Part shown: one piece after another, positions 10,550-23,319 of the stretch
How the letters are laid out: each line of letters begins with the position of its first letter
Numbering within the stretch: position 1 is the stretch's first letter
Assembly: GCA_039621445.1 (NCBI GenBank)
Contig: CP154956.1
Location: 84,006,474-84,070,473 of the forward strand
From: Euglena gracilis
Lineage: Eukaryota > Euglenida > Euglenophyceae > Euglenales
Direction: 5' to 3'
Length of the DNA: 64,000 nucleotides
The notes under the pieces: model-generated
Database searches by the model: none
What the model saw: the letters and a program-made list of their open reading frames with translations, nothing else
Told to the model about the DNA's origin: nothing
Translations under genes and position numbers: made by a program

Positions 10550-11430
10550 TGGGCTGGATGATTTGTTGGCATGACGGGAGCGGATTCGGCGCTGGCCGTT
10601 CTTGCCACATACCAGTGGAGGCACTCGCGTTGGCCACGACGTCAGTGCCCGTCTACTGCCATCTGCCCCAATGTCAGTTAAGGTCCCACCACAGGTCTCT
10701 GGTTGCTGGATGTTGGCTGCACAAACTGTGCCTGAAATCTGAAATGTGCCTGGATGATGACCGATTGTGATGGTGGCATCGTGGGTGGTTGTGGGAATGG
10801 TTGGACCTTGTGTTTGCCCAGCTTAAATGCTGCGTGTTCTGAACTGATAGGGAAGCGGCAGCAGGAAAAAAAAGCCTCAAAACAGGGTTATTGGTGTTAA
10901 ATTTAACGGGGTCATTTTGGTGTGAGTTGGTAGATGGTGTGCTTTGTGGCTGTTTTGAGGGAGAAAATCCCCCGGCCTCGAGTTAGTTTGCAAGAGGCAG
11001 ACACTGGATGTCCAACAGGAATGCGTGTCCACCAGGCGGGACGCCGACTGGTTGGTGGACTTGCCTGGTTCAAGAAGGGAGGTGGTATGAGCTGGGCAGT
11101 GAGTTGAAGAGGCTGAAGGATCAAGGAAGAATGAAACCAATCTCCTTACACCCAGCAAAGCCATTTTCCAGGTCCATTCAGTGCATGCATGCAGCATCCT
11201 GGAATGCTGGAATGGGTTCTGCCCCTAGGATGTGAATGTGCCCCATATGCTTGGTGTGTGCGGGGGGTGGGAGTGGGAGCGACAGAACCGAACTGTTGAA
11301 CGCACCTGGGATTATGGTGCAAGTGGAAGCTGATGAGGACTTCGCAAACAAGCTGAGATGAAGCAGAAACCACTTAGACGGCCGGGAATGCACTTTTCTT
11401 TGGGAGTCACAAAATTCTGGAAGTTTTAAC
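10550..11430. other. No supported gene
   Basis: Short open frames exist on both strands (for example about 105 codons on the minus strand ending near 10,880). They have no domain or clear splice context. Confidence 0.4.
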
Positions 11431-11835
11431 GAAAATGCGCGTCCGCGCATTCTGGAAGCGGAGTGCGCAGGTGCGCATTCCGAATGGTTGTGTGCCACTT
11501 CCAGACTGGGCGTAAACACCTCAAAATGAACTGTTTGGATTTTCCACGACCACAGGGACCACCCCCTTGTATACTGCCTCAACTACATAGAATGCTGTTT
11601 ACAGCTGTTTCACGACGACTGTGGTACAGTGCGTGGCTGGACGCACACTCGGCACACTTCACATGACATGCAGAACACGGGCGACACAGGCCAACGTGGA
11701 CCTGGGTGTGCCACCTTGTGTTTATCGATGTGTGCTGATGGCTTCCAGGGGGGCCTGGTGAGCCCGGGATGAGCATGGGAAGGAACTCCTTGCAGCCATA
11801 GAGACACAGGCCTCCCAAGGTCAACACAACAAGTA

Positions 11836-12171
11836 AACCCCCCTCCCAAATAACACCACCCAAATAACACCCCCCCCAAATAACACACCCCCCCTTGGGG
11901 GCCGATTTCGAATAATATAGAGACACAGGGACAGACATAGGGAATAGACATAGAGACACAGGCCTCCCAAGGTCAACACAACAAGTAAACCCCCCTCCCA
12001 AATAACACCCCCCAAATAACACCCCCCCAAATAACACCCCCCCCCTGTTTTCCTTTGGTTTTCCATGTAAAAATAACACCCCCCCCCCAAATAACACACC
12101 CCCCCTGGGGCCCCAGTTCGGGTGCCCAAATAGCACACCGGGGGGGGGGGGGTTATTTGGGGGGGGGGGGG
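11836..12171. mobile_element. TA-flanked AACCCCC element with internal duplication
   Basis: A TA at 11,834-11,835 precedes AACCCCCCTCCC, and the right end is GGGGGG before a TA at 12,172. AAATAACACCCCCC is repeated many times in one orientation. A block of about 60 bp beginning AGACACAGGCCTCCC occurs twice, about 155 bp apart. The first copy starts outside the left end, so the duplication includes flank and suggests unequal exchange or nested insertion. The motif matches the element at 33,735. Confidence 0.65.
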
Positions 12172-12779
12172 TATGTCACTGAGTATCAAGGCCGAAGAAT
12201 GCGAACCTGCGCATTTTTTTGGAAACCCAAAAGAATGCGCAGGTGCGCATTTTTTGGAATGGACACAGGCTGTGGGAAGGGGGAATTCGCACACGCGCAT
12301 TGATGTTGAAGGACACACTGGGTATGGCCTGTTGTTTGCCTGCCTTGAATCCGAGCTGTGCACCGCTATGATGTGGTTTCGGGCTTGCAGAACACGGGTG
12401 TGTGAGAGGGAGATGGACCAAAAGAATAACCCTTGGCAACAATGTCGCTGTACCAGACCACACCCTGAAACACGACACCTGCAGCGGCGTGGAAAACCCT
12501 GGGCTCGGCGACGGCAGGTGTCAAAGCACGAATTCATGTCCTTCAGTGACAGGGGAACTGCCCCCTGTAGCTCAAATCATCGAACAAATCAGATTGCGCA
12601 CCTGCGCATTCGACTTCACCCGCTGCAGTCCACTGCCCAGCCCAGCCTGCACTGCTTTCATGAAGATGTGCTGCACGTCACATTGCACATGCAACCGTCC
12701 CCCACCCGGCGGAGGTGATGAGCCGGTTGCTGCCAGCGTTGTCTGACCCCACGCCCCAGAGCGTGCATGGCAGCACACA

Positions 12780-12990
12780 GCCACAGAGCCAATGGTCGCC
12801 CTGAACAACCTTACGTTGGGCTGCGGTACACGATGCAAGGAGCACTGTGCCCCACAATTAGGGTCAACGCAGGGGATTGCGTCTGGTTCCACACACACGG
12901 GGCTCACTGGGTTGGCATCTCGACAGCGAAACACGCCCATCGCCACCTTCAACCTCATTCCCAAAAACGGTCTGTAAACACAGAATAATT
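12780..12990 (+). CDS. Candidate exon with a cupredoxin-like motif
   Basis: A plus-strand frame reads GRPEQPYVGLRYTMQGALCP, then TIRVNAGDCVWFHTHGAHWV. The pattern PTIRVNAGD followed by an HxH-containing segment and HW resembles the first copper-binding region of multicopper oxidases (GPTIRV..GD ... HWHG), but it is compressed and could be chance. The minus strand is also open here for 142 codons. Splice sites are not established. This is a weak lead only. Confidence 0.2.
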
Positions 12991-13181
12991 CCCAATCCAA
13001 ATGAACTCAAAGAAGCGAACATCATTGGTCAGTCCATGCCCTAAAATTTCTCCAGGCCCTTGAGACCGTGAGTCAGCCACAAACACATCATAAAAAAAAA
13101 TACTCCTGATAAACCCAGGAATTCTTTCCGTTCTGCTTTTTCTGTGTATTCCACTGTGTCCAATAACCTGGCACCCGCCAG

Positions 13182-14300
13182 GCTATTTGGGGGGGGGGGG
13201 GTTACTCAGAGTCGACGCTCCAGCACTGAAAACAACACCACCCGCTGGCCGCTGCGAAGACCAAAGAAAGAACATATACACACACTTTCTCCATGCACCC
13301 CATCCGAAATGGCTGCAGTCAAACATAACACATTGGGGTGAATGCGCACATGCAACATTCCCTTCTTGTGTCTCCCCTTAAAGCAACCTGGCAGGAGGTT
13401 GGCGCACAGGGCCACGTCAAACGACTCAGCACACAAAATGGTGGTACAGCCCAAGAGACGTACACCCTACTGTGGCGGCATCCACCTGTGCAATGAGATG
13501 CCTCTGAAATCGCAAACAAAAAGGCCAGCAGTGCACCATTGGGGTCGCTCTGCCACGATGCTGTGCTGGCACTGGGTTCAGGAGTGCGAGACACGACTCC
13601 CACAACACAGAGAGTGCGCACATGCGCACTAACCCTCACGGAATGCGCAGGTGCGCTCTCTTGTGGATGCCCAGCACTGCTCCTCTCCTGCTCTCCTGCA
13701 GATAGAATCACACCCAGCAACCGAAGGAATGACCTCAAGAGTGCGCACGTGCGCATTGTGCTGGGTATGGAAGGGGGAGCTGGCTTGCACTCCTTTGCTG
13801 TGCGTCACTTGTTCCTAAAGCTCCGGAGCGGAACCCCGCTTTTGTGCCTCGTGCAACCTCGGAGAGGAGCAATTTTATCTTGTTTGTGAGGGTTGTTCTG
13901 GAGGGCGTAGTCTGTGGCAAAAAAGGGGTTGAACCTCATCCCAAAAACAGGTGGTCCCACATGGTGATGTGCTGTGGTGCTTATGAGAAGGTGCATGCAG
14001 AGCGGACACCGTGCACGGCTGGAGGGATGGTATGCCTGCATGTGTTTTGGAGGGGTGCAGTGCACCGTGTGCAAACAGCAGGCTCCCTGAGGCAGGGCAC
14101 CAAACCCTCCTTTACAAAAACCTGGCATCGGTTTAAATACACCGTCACCCACCACTCTCTGAAATCATACAAACCACACACTAACCACACACCATACTCC
14201 CCACGTGCGCTGCTTCCAACACAGGGCACAGAACCTCCACTCCACTCTAATCATAGAGACCACAATACCTCCTTCCAACAACCACCCCTGGGAGCCACAA
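13182..14300. other. Orphan G-tract end and spacer, no gene
   Basis: TATTTGGGGGGGGGGGG followed by TTAC at 13,182-13,204 looks like a solitary right end of an AACCCCC element. The rest holds TGCGCA palindromes and short open frames that I cannot support as exons. Confidence 0.4.
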
Positions 14301-14301
14301 T

Positions 14302-16188
14302 CTTAGGCGGCGCATCTCGCACTTAAGCTTTTTTTTGGGTCGATGTGCGCATTTTTGCACACCGGCCAAAAACCGATTTAAGCACCGGCGTTGCAAGGGG
14401 TGAGAGCGAAAGGCAACACGATTGGATAAAATACGAGCGATTTCTCGTTTTGGGCACCGGCTCTCCTGGGAATTACGTGTTTTTTGCCTTTTTTTGAGGT
14501 CGGAATGACACGAAAACCCCTGGACCTATCCCCCCAAAGTGGAAAAACACCGACAAAAACACCAAATTCCCAGTACTGCCTCCCCCCAATCCGTGTGTGA
14601 CAACTGCCAGCGCCAGGTGGTGCTCTGGAGGTTGGGTGGCAGGTCCAGTCCTTTGCTTGCTTTCTGAAGTTTTGCGGCACGTTGTGGAGGTTTTTGAAGT
14701 TGGCTACGAAAGGAGTGGAAGTGCACATGCCACATAAACATTTTACTGTTCAAGATTTCTGCCATTGGGGAGTTGATGAGGGGGATACAGAACACAGGAG
14801 GACTGCCACTGGTTCCCTGTTGAATTCGGTGGCAAATTGCCCATCAATGCCCCGCTGATGTTTAAGTCTCTGTGGCACCCACACAACAGCATAAATGATG
14901 TTGGTGTGCGCAAATGCGCACATGGACGATGTGCGCATTTGCGCACACCAACCATTTTAAAACCAACCAAGAGCCTCCAATGGCAGTGTGTTTGGGGCTG
15001 GAAAATGAATGTGGCAACACTGGAATGTTACCTCCCTTGTATTCCTGTGGTGTTGGACCCCCTCTGTTGAATGCTGCTGGTATGTTTGGGTGTTGGTGTG
15101 CGCAAATGCGCACATCAACCATTAAAATGGTTGTTTTTCACAATTGTGGGCACCAACCAAACTTCATTTCCATTTTTGAAGCCTTGGCAATGGGGACTTC
15201 TGACACAAGAGAAGGATCGAAACAGGAGGAGAGCAGATTGTGGAGGTGTTGTGCTCAAAGTGGTGGTGTTGAAAGGTATGTCTGTGAAGGTTAAATGAAG
15301 CGTGTCAGTGTATTGCATTATATGGCCCCATGAACACAGGTATTTTCAAGTCAGCAGACACATCCATTTTCAGCTAATTTACCGTGCCTCATTTTTCGGA
15401 CTAAAATACTGGTGGTGAAGGGCACTTCTAAAATCAGTTTTTTAAGGATGAAACCTGGAAATGTTGTGAATTTTGATGTTTCAGGGGCTAGGAAATGGTT
15501 TTTCACAGCTTCAATTGCCGATGCCCAAATTTGGGCCCGCAAGCTGGTCCTTTAGTTGTATTTAGATTCTATAAAAACACCTCGCACTTAAGGATTTCCA
15601 AACTGCAGTAGTGCCACACCCTCTAAATGGTACGTGTGGTAAGTTGCACAAGTAGTTGGTGTGCGCAGATGTGCGCAAACCGATCCAAAAAATATTTTTC
15701 GCATTTGCACAAACCAACCACTTGTACAATTTTGCAAACACATCAATTGCAGCTGGCACACATGGTCTTTTTCACAGCTGCACAAATGGTTGGTGTGCGC
15801 ATTTGCGCACACTGTCCATTTGTGCATTTGCCAACCCGACCACCAATTTCTCCCACAGCCAAATTTCAGGGTATCGCTTCAGGCTTGGGCACACCTCACC
15901 AAATCGTTCAGTCGATGTCCTAAGAAAATGAAACCGCCATTGCAGGGTTCCAAACACACCTGCTGGGTGTTGTGTATACCATGTGCTGTGGTGACACCTG
16001 CTCTCGGGCACCCTATTTGCCAAAGTCCCTGCTTTCATCTCCGCGTCCTGGGGCACCACATCACATCCTGCTGACATTTTTGGGTGATTGGGGCCATATC
16101 CTCACATTTTCGTAAAAAAAATGTCAATGCGCGCATTTGCGCACATCGACAAAGAAAAAAAGCTTAAGTGCGAGATGCGCCGCCTAAG
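14302..16188. mobile_element. 1.9-kb TIR element, copy 1 (TGCGCA-rich family)
   Basis: Inverted ends CTTAGGCGGCGCATCTCGCA continue into CTTAAGC at both sides (14,302 and 16,188). ACAAT occurs directly outside both ends (14,297-14,301 and 16,189-16,193), a 5-bp target duplication. Inside are at least six palindromes of the form GTGCGCAAATGCGCAC, often flanked by GGTTG or GTCGA. A second, inverted copy lies at 23,320-25,609. This copy has the uninterrupted site (GTGTATT at 15,308-15,314) corresponding to the nested insertion in copy 2. No transposase frame is seen, so it is nonautonomous. Confidence 0.88.
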
Positions 16189-16779
16189 ACAATAACCGTC
16201 CAAAACTTCAGGAAAAGATGGGGACGGGGAGGGGGGTGAATGCGCACCTGCGCATTCACTGGGCACCACAAAACAGGGGGGACAGCGACAGGTGCAACGG
16301 CTTCACCTGACCAGGGTTCGTCCCCGTGAAACAGCGTTTTGTGTCGTACCTACTTCGGCAGACGGGGTTTTTCCTCGGTCGGCGGAGGTGCTAAACCGTC
16401 ATTTTCAAAACGAAAAAAGTCAGTTTACCCAGGAAAAAACACAGGGATCGAAAGTAGTGGTACCCATTTTTGGTACCACGGGTTTCAGCTGACGGGTGCG
16501 CCGCCCCGTGAAGTGATGGCAACGCAGCTGGTCAAAAAAGAATGCGCAGGTGCGAAAAAAACCACCAAAAGTGAAAAGTGCATTCCTGGCCGTCTAAGGG
16601 CCAGCTTCGTCAGAGAGGAAGCGGAATCACGCTTCCAACTTGTGGAGCAGGAAGCGGGTTTGCGCTTCCCCTTTGGGAAGTTGTCCCTTCCTTCCTTGAG
16701 GTGGTATATACTGCAGGAAGGGGTTGTGGGAGCTGATTAAGTTACCTATGTGCCACCGTGAGCCTCCTGGGAGCATGGC

Positions 16780-17110
16780 AGGTGTTCTGTTCACCAGGTT
16801 ATGCCCTGCCGAGAGCTATCGGTGGGCCCTGGGGGACGAAGACAGCCCTCCGGGGTCCCCCTTCTGTTTCGTAACAGGTGGAGGTGAGCCAGAAACACGT
16901 CACGGGAAGAGCTAATGGACGAAACCTCACGGGAAAGGACCACCTGCCTGCGCTTTGGCCGTGGAAGCAGGAACTTGAGGGCAGTTTTGAAACACAATTC
17001 TCCACAGCTGTATATTTTGGCATGTTTCAATGGGGTTTACAGGTTTGGAAAGGGGGCTTTTGAGGGGGGTTATGGTCCAGTTTTTTTTTGAACAAAATGT
17101 TTGGGACCCC
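16780..17110 (+). other. Open plus-strand frames, possible exons
   Basis: One frame (VLFTRLCPAESYRWALGDED) runs to TTTCGTAACAG|GTGGAG, an acceptable donor. The next (VEVSQKHVTGRANGRNLTG, HLPALWPWKQELEGSFETQ) follows immediately. Both have protein-like composition but no recognised domain. Confidence 0.25.
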
Positions 17111-17114
17111 ACTT

Positions 17115-18251
17115 TCAGCCTTCACTTTGCCCTGTTTTCTTTATCTGGTACCAGAAATCAACCCTACGAAGAAGTGAATACACAGTTGATGGCGGTAAAA
17201 GGACAATGCCTGCCTCCACTCCCTTGAAACCACCATCTTCCTTCCCCTTCTGGGTCCCCATCCAACGGTTTCCTCTCCTCATGACCCCTTCTGGTCTGTC
17301 ATATGCCTGCGAACACCAAAGTTGTCCTGTGGATGGGTTGCCACAGGTGATGCCCAACGCCACCTCCGAGCTGTGTACACTACTCTCCTCTCATTCTCTT
17401 TTCCAGATGCCTGATCTCCTCTGTGCTGCTCCCCTCCCACAATCTTGTTCAAAACCTACTATCACCACACCCCTCTGCAGTACACACCAAGCCACTTCCA
17501 TCCCTGTCTGTTGCTACAGGAACTGCTCTGCAACCACCACAGGATTCACATTGATGCTGAGTTCCAATTCACACAAACATAGGGACGTTTCGGCAACGTT
17601 GAAAAACACCGACTTAGCGGGTTTCCGCTTCGTCATGGACTTGGGAGGCAAATTCTCCAACCGCCTGTTTCTGTTGGAGTAGTTATGGTGTGGCAGGCAA
17701 TCTCCTCCTCGCCGTATACCCTGCATCCTAGGATGCTTTTCACTTCTCGGATCAAACTTTGACATCTGAGGCTGGACGCTGCTCCACAGGTTCGTCTCAG
17801 GGAAAGGGGGAGCACGCTCTGAACCATGTGGTAACCCGCCTCATCCATGATGCTGCAGCCCAGCTCATTATTGCAACCCACAAAAGTACTTCAGACCCAT
17901 CAGGGTGAGGCCGGAAACCGTCCCGATGGCCCTCCCTCTCCTGTTGAGTTCAGATGACCTTCCCCAGCCCACAATGCCCACACTGCCGCAACGAGTGCAC
18001 GCCTGGGGGCGTTGTAATGTGTTCCCTCAGTAAGTGCACAGTCATGTCTCTTCCAGGGGCCTAGGAAGGTGGTTGCAGTGGGTACACCCAAAGCATCCAG
18101 ATGTCATTCTGTGTCCCGCGATGCATTTGGGCCAGATCACAACAACTCGTTCACAACCAGCTCTCCTACATAAACATTCTAAACCTTTTGCCTCCCTCCC
18201 ACTGCATTCGTGCTTCGTGTTGCAAGGCCCTATCCGGACCAGGTTAGGCAT
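17115..18251 (-). other. Series of minus-strand protein-like frames
   Basis: Three minus-strand stretches look coding: 18,251-18,042 (GREAKGLECLCRRAGCERVV), 17,885-17,640 (CSIMDEAGYHMVQSVLPLSL, REVKSILGCRVYGEEE) and 17,363-17,115 (a basic segment). They could be exons of one Cys-rich protein or a decayed retroelement piece. I found no zinc-knuckle or catalytic motif that decides. A 193-codon plus-strand frame overlaps the last two. Confidence 0.3.
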
Positions 18252-18919
18252 GTTCTAGCACTCGACCAGATGAACGTGCTATCACAGCACAAACTCATCT
18301 GTTGACCACTTACCACCACCCGAATGTCCATGCTATACAGCCTATTTTGAATTGTGCACATGCCAAATGGAGGAAGAGGGTTCCGGCTTCATCTTACCTT
18401 CGTTTTAGTGACCCTTAAGACCACTCAGGCCTTCGAAGTCATAGTCAAAAAAATTAAATTGTCCGGAGGAAGCGTGTTTCCGCTTCCTCGTGGCCATTTT
18501 AAAATTTTGGGGGGTGTTTGCTGTCAATCTTCTCCACGACTCTCCCAGCTTCTCATTTCCGCTTGTTGACGTTCAATAAGGAAGCGGATTTTGGCAATCT
18601 CCGCTTCCCCTGGTCTTTCGGTTCTCGCGAGACCCCATTACGGGTCGTTTTGCTTTTCTTCACCTCCGAGTGCAGAGGAACTGACGAAATGGTTTTTCGC
18701 TTCATCTGAAAATTCCAGGTGCTTTCCTCCGATTTCGACTTTGGCTTAAAATTTTATACCCCTTTTCGCTCATTTCGGCCTCTTATAGAAATCCATTACT
18801 CTAACCAAAACGGTCGTCAGACACTACCCAAAAACGGCCTCTTCCAAGAAAGGCTAAAATTTTGGGGGGTTTGGACGAAGGTGTTTTCCGCTTCCTGCCC
18901 GCTTCAAACCCTCTTTAAA

Positions 18920-19795
18920 TTTTGGGCTACTTTACGCGTCCTAAGCCAGCTGGACCCAGCTGGACGCAAACAAAAAGTCCAAGCCAATTTTTAGCCCAAA
19001 ATTTGAGGTAAAGCAAAAAAAAATCATCAAGGATGCCATTTTTTGCCATTTTAGCCTTTTTTTTTCTGAAATTTTTGGTGAAAAATTTTGGGTCCAGCCC
19101 AGCTTTACCAGGCTGGGCCAACTTTTGGACCCCGGGGGTGGGTGCAGCTCTGCTGGGAGGTGCTGGATGGGGGGGGGGGGGAGTGGTGGCTGGCTGGACC
19201 CCCCACGTATAAGGTCCCCTCCGGCTTAAAAGAAAAAAAGCAGAGTGGAAGGCAGAATGATAAGCAAGGTATCAGAAAGGAAGAGTTGGATTCAGGTGAC
19301 CACCACCACAAGCAAGGGTCTAACTTCACGGAGAAAGAAAAACGAGGTTTTCCAAAAAAAAGGCAATCAACAATTAGGGATGAATACTTGCAGAAAATCT
19401 TCTTCAATCAGAAATAATTAGCCCAATTTTGATATGCCAATAAAAGAATGAAAGAGGCCAGGAGGGGGGATCACACCCGTGAAGGAAAAAAAAAATGGTG
19501 GGCCGTGTGGGGGGGGGGTAATTTCATCATGTAGGGAGGTCTTGGGATTCCCCTGGTTAACGTTTGCGAAGAAGAAATTCTGCAAATATGAGATGAAATG
19601 TATTCCATGAAAAATACTTTGATGAAAACATTTGGACAAACAACAAGTCTCTTTTCACATGAGAGCCACTTTAGCAATTAGAAGTTATAGAAAAGCAGAC
19701 CTCCCTGCCTCAAAAAAGTTTCAGTGAGTGAATCAGGGCGTGGACCTAAATCCTGTGCTGCTGTGGCACACCAACGGCTGCATTTAACGTTCTCT
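18920..19795. other. No gene seen
   Basis: The stretch carries homopolymer A/T, a poly-G run at 19,169-19,181 and another at 19,510-19,518. It probably includes old insertions. Confidence 0.4.
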
Positions 19796-19801
19796 GCAAC
19801 A

Positions 19802-19895
19802 GGAGCCGGTGCCTGAGCCGGTGGAGGAGCCGGTGCTGGTGTCTCCGGTGCCTGAGCCAGAACACAGCAGCATCCTTACCACATCATCACCGTCT
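19802..19895 (+). CDS. Candidate exon with Glu-Pro-Val repeats
   Basis: An acceptor (CGTTCTCTGCAACAG) directly precedes EPVPEPVEEPVLVSPVPEPE, an irregular repeat on EPV/VPEPE, which then continues into a Ser-rich stretch. Such acidic, Pro-rich spacers are common in linker regions. The donor is not identified. It may belong with the acidic exon near 21 kb on the same strand. Confidence 0.4.
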
Positions 19896-20772
19896 CCATG
19901 CCAGAAATACTGCAGCCAAATCTCACGGGAGGCTGACGCCCAGTGGTCATGTATGGGAACGCCTGGTGGGGAGGCAGTCGACCCTCACACCCACCATAGC
20001 AGTTTGCAAGGAAAAATTCTCTTGGTGCCCAAGGAAAATTTTGACCTAAAAATCTGCGCCTCTGGAAAAATGGTAAGAGGTGGGGGTTGGTCAGACCCCC
20101 ACTCACCAGCAATGGGGCCAGGGAACTCCTGTGCAATCGTGTCCGCCGCTAGTGCACCCATGCTTTGGTTATAAATTTGAAACTCTTCTCCAATTGCACC
20201 ATGAACCTGTATTTTATCGGAGAGTGAACCCCTCCTTGACTGCAGGTCCACCCGTTGCAAATCAAAAACAGATTCAAGGGGGCAGCTGGGATAAGACTCC
20301 AATTTCATAAACCAGTGTGAATGGTAAGCAGGAACAATGCGAGACCACGGCGATAAGACAAGTCAAACAATGGGCAATAAATTTCCCGGGTCAACATTGA
20401 GGGTAATGACAGGATGCCCTCTCCTGTAATATTCCGTTGTGTGGCTCCGCAAAGGCACGGTGGGCACCCCGCTGGTTTCAATGGTCTCCCATTGAGACAG
20501 GTTTCAACAAGACCATGTCGTGGACAACTGTGGTATAATCTGTCCAATATACATTAAGCAGCACCCAAACCTTAACTCTGCCCCATTGCGCCCATTTTTT
20601 AAAACAGTGCAACGGATATCTTGAAAAAGTGCAAAGAGCTTCATTCGGAGGGGGGGGGGCATGGTTGTTGAGTATCTAACCCCCCCTGGACTGTTGGAGC
20701 AAACTTGCCCCTCCCTCCCTTGGTGTCCCTCTTTTTTAGGGGGAATTTTCAAGGCTTGCCCCCCCCAACTCG

Positions 20773-21186
20773 TTGAGTCAACACGCCCCCCCCCCCACCC
20801 CGGATGAGGTGGAGTCAATATGTGCTCAATGGGCATGTAGGACGATACCTGCACAATGGGCACAAAGAGCTACCCAAGGTCAACGAATGCTCCAGGCTTC
20901 CGGAGCGACGCAGATCGATGAATTGGAAGCCACAGGGTCCACTCTACTTGGGGCTGGGCTAAAGCGACACCTGGCCAACGCCAACGAATTCCACAGCCGC
21001 CGCCTGCCCAGTGCTGCCGGAAGGCCTTGGCGACGGTGCCGAACGGCCAGCGAGCCCGCCGGCCGTGGCGGGTAACTTGGGGACGGAGGACAACGATGGG
21101 GAGGAGGACGAAGAAGGGGCGGCTTCCATCGCACCCCCGCCGGTGGGAACTACCTTGACTGGTGGGCAGGAGGCCGCCAGCGGCTG
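20773..21186 (+). CDS. Candidate 3' exon, acidic Ala/Gly-rich tail
   Basis: One plus frame reads QASGATQIDELEATGSTLLG and on to about 21,075. An overlapping frame carries a typical disordered acidic tail (NLGTEDNDGEEDEEGAASIA) ending in a stop at about 21,186. The switch between frames implies either a short intron or a frameshift. No domain is recognised. Confidence 0.35.
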
Positions 21187-21340
21187 ACTTGGTGACCTAT
21201 TCTCACGGGTGGCACTATTCTCACGGGCCCACTGTTTCTTTCCTTGGAATTACCCCTTTCTTAGTTTTTTAAATTGAAGAGGGACCAGGCAGGCCTCAAC
21301 AATCCTCGAGTGTTTCCACAAGCCCGAATTGAAGACCGAT

Positions 21341-21625
21341 CATGCTTGTGCTTACCGACCGGGGGGGGAGGGGGGTGGGTGGGTAGGTGCTATAGGGTGC
21401 CTGCCCCTAGCAGGCACACCCCCGGGGGGGGGGGGTCCGGGGGCACCCAGAAAATTTTCATTGCAAATGGCCCTTTTCCGGACCCCCGGCACCTTTGGCG
21501 CCGGGGTGAGGGTGGTGCCTGCACCCCCCAAAACCCTACCCCCCCCCCGCGGGGTCGGATCGGGTGCTATGAGGTGCCTGCCCCTAGCACCCCGTGGGGT
21601 AGGCACCGGACTAAGCACAAGCCTG
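21341..21625. mobile_element. CA...TG insertion with GGCGCC centre
   Basis: The inverted ends are CATGCTTGTGCTTACC at the left and the complement of CAGGCTTGTGCTTAG at the right. TGCCTGCCCCTAGCA occurs twice in one orientation. The centre carries CCGGCACCTTTGGCGCCGG. The flanks agree only partly (ACCGAT and TTCCGA), so the target duplication is decayed. Related halves occur at 42,241-42,916. Confidence 0.75.
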
Positions 21626-21629
21626 CTTC

Positions 21630-23250
21630 CGACAATGCAGCCAGGCAATGCGGCAGGCAGCCTCCCTGCAAGCCACCCATCCTCTCACAGGCATAACACC
21701 ATTTCCCATCTGACATTTGAAATTTTTGGGTTTGATGGTCGTTGGTGGCCTTGGCGCTCGGACTGCCGGCATCACAGTGCCAGAGGATGGGCGGACTGTG
21801 GCTGTTCGAACGATGGTCCCTGGCGTTCAGAACTATGCTGCCCACACCCAAACTGAATAAGTGCAGAGGAAAGGCTTATTGCAAGCCATCACCCACTCTG
21901 CACACACAGACACACAGATTTGGGGTTACACACACAGACGTTTCGCATGAGCACACTCTCTTCTGTTCAGGAAGAATGAAAAAGAGCACTGCTGTGGCAC
22001 CAATATATCCAGAGTTCTGCACACTCGAGGTTGCTGCCTTCTGGGCAGAAGGAAGAACCGCAGGGACAGAGATCCTGTTCTTGACTGCCGCACCGATAGG
22101 CCATCCAAAAGGGCGAAAATCCAACTCAATGATGTTGCAGCTGCCAAAGTGACAACAACATTGGCAGTGTTGCATAGTTCGGGTGTTTCCAATGTGAAGA
22201 TCCAGAACGCATAAACTTTCTTTGGCCTTTTTAAATGGAACCCTGCCAGATTTGTTCAAACCTTATGTGCTCTTCTACCTTTCCCTGAACCTTTTGGAGG
22301 TTAAAAAAACAAACACTTCAAAATATGTACATGTTATCCAAAAAAAATCATCAGACTTTCTGCCTGGGTGTGGTCCAACAGGATTGCGGTTGCAGCCTCT
22401 GCGCCATCCCCTGCACCTGCCATAAAGAGTGACTGTAACAGAAATCTTTGAACTTGGACTTTGAACACAGCTTCATTAAATCTCTTTCATGCGAGGCTGT
22501 ATGCTTCAGTTTCGGACTTACACATCATTTTTCCTCATCATAAAGCTTCGAAACGGTCGCTGATTAGGTGTGCCGCTATATGTGGCAGGGGGTATTTCTT
22601 TTTCCCCATCAGTTCTTTGCTTTCCTTTGTGTTCTGGTGGAAATGAACTTGGCTGGGAAAACAAATGGACTATCTTTATTGTCCTTTGGAAAATATAGCA
22701 TTAAAATTCTTCATTTGTGTTTAGCTTAAGCGCATAACCTGGCAAAAAAAAGCACAAAAACACAGCGGAATCGAAAAGGTGGAGTAGCTTCAGAAAGGCA
22801 GCCAAAGGACAACAAGAACATTCTGAAGGAGCTCTGGGTGAGGGAGGGCGATATGTGGTCGGCCAGCGGTATGGATTTGGCTGCTGTGGGGATGTGTGCT
22901 GGGGGGGGGGCTTGTTGTTTTGTTGATTTGCCACACACGCAGATGCGACACCCAGGTGCGTGCCTTTTCCGGTCCTCTGCCATGTCAGCAAAACGCAGAA
23001 GAGGAATGAACTGGTAGTTCGCTCTGCGAGTCCCTCAGAGTCAATGACACCGGGTCGACACCCACTCCAACCCACACCAATCCACCCCCCCACCCCCACA
23101 CCCCCACCCCCACACACGTCAGGCAGTAAAGCCCCTGGCTGCCCCCACCAGTCTGGCTGGCATGGCGGCGGGCTGCGGGTTACTGGTGACGGCAACCGTG
23201 GTGCCTGACCCGGCGGCTGGCTGCCGAGTCATTGGCAGGCTCCCCCCCGT
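21630..23250. other. Unresolved spacer with weak coding signals
   Basis: Plus-strand patches near 21,980-22,150 (EFCTLEVAAFWAEGRTAG) and minus-strand patches near 22,140-21,960 and 22,980-22,730 (GKSTKQQAPPPAHIPTAA) look partly protein-like. Competing frames, no domain and no firm splice pairs prevent a call. A G-tract lies at 22,899-22,908. Confidence 0.3.
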
Positions 23251-23319
23251 GAGTCCACATCAGGCAATTGCTTAAGGACCTCGGGGGGGGGGGGGGGGCT
23301 CGGCCGGACCACCCACCCT

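Larger units (their letters stand above)
11430..13760. repeat. Dispersed TGCGCA-NN-TGCGCA palindromes
   Basis: At least eight copies of a 14-nt core (AATGCGCAGGTGCGCATT and close variants) occur near 11,434, 11,465, 12,200, 12,236, 12,597, 13,612, 13,640 and 13,740. The arms are conserved and the central dinucleotide varies (GG, AC, CA, CG). They are not in tandem but 25-1,000 bp apart, in otherwise unrelated sequence. Confidence 0.75.
16600..18910. repeat. Second cluster of GAAGCG palindromes
   Basis: Units lie at about 16,616-16,640, 16,650-16,670, 17,618-17,632 (half-decayed), 18,466-18,489 and 18,583-18,610, plus single arms to 18,900. They share arms with the 10.3-kb cluster. Confidence 0.65.

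Noticed and set aside
16290-16345. tRNA B-box-like GGGTTCGTCCCC
   Set aside because: No acceptor or D arm can be formed around it.
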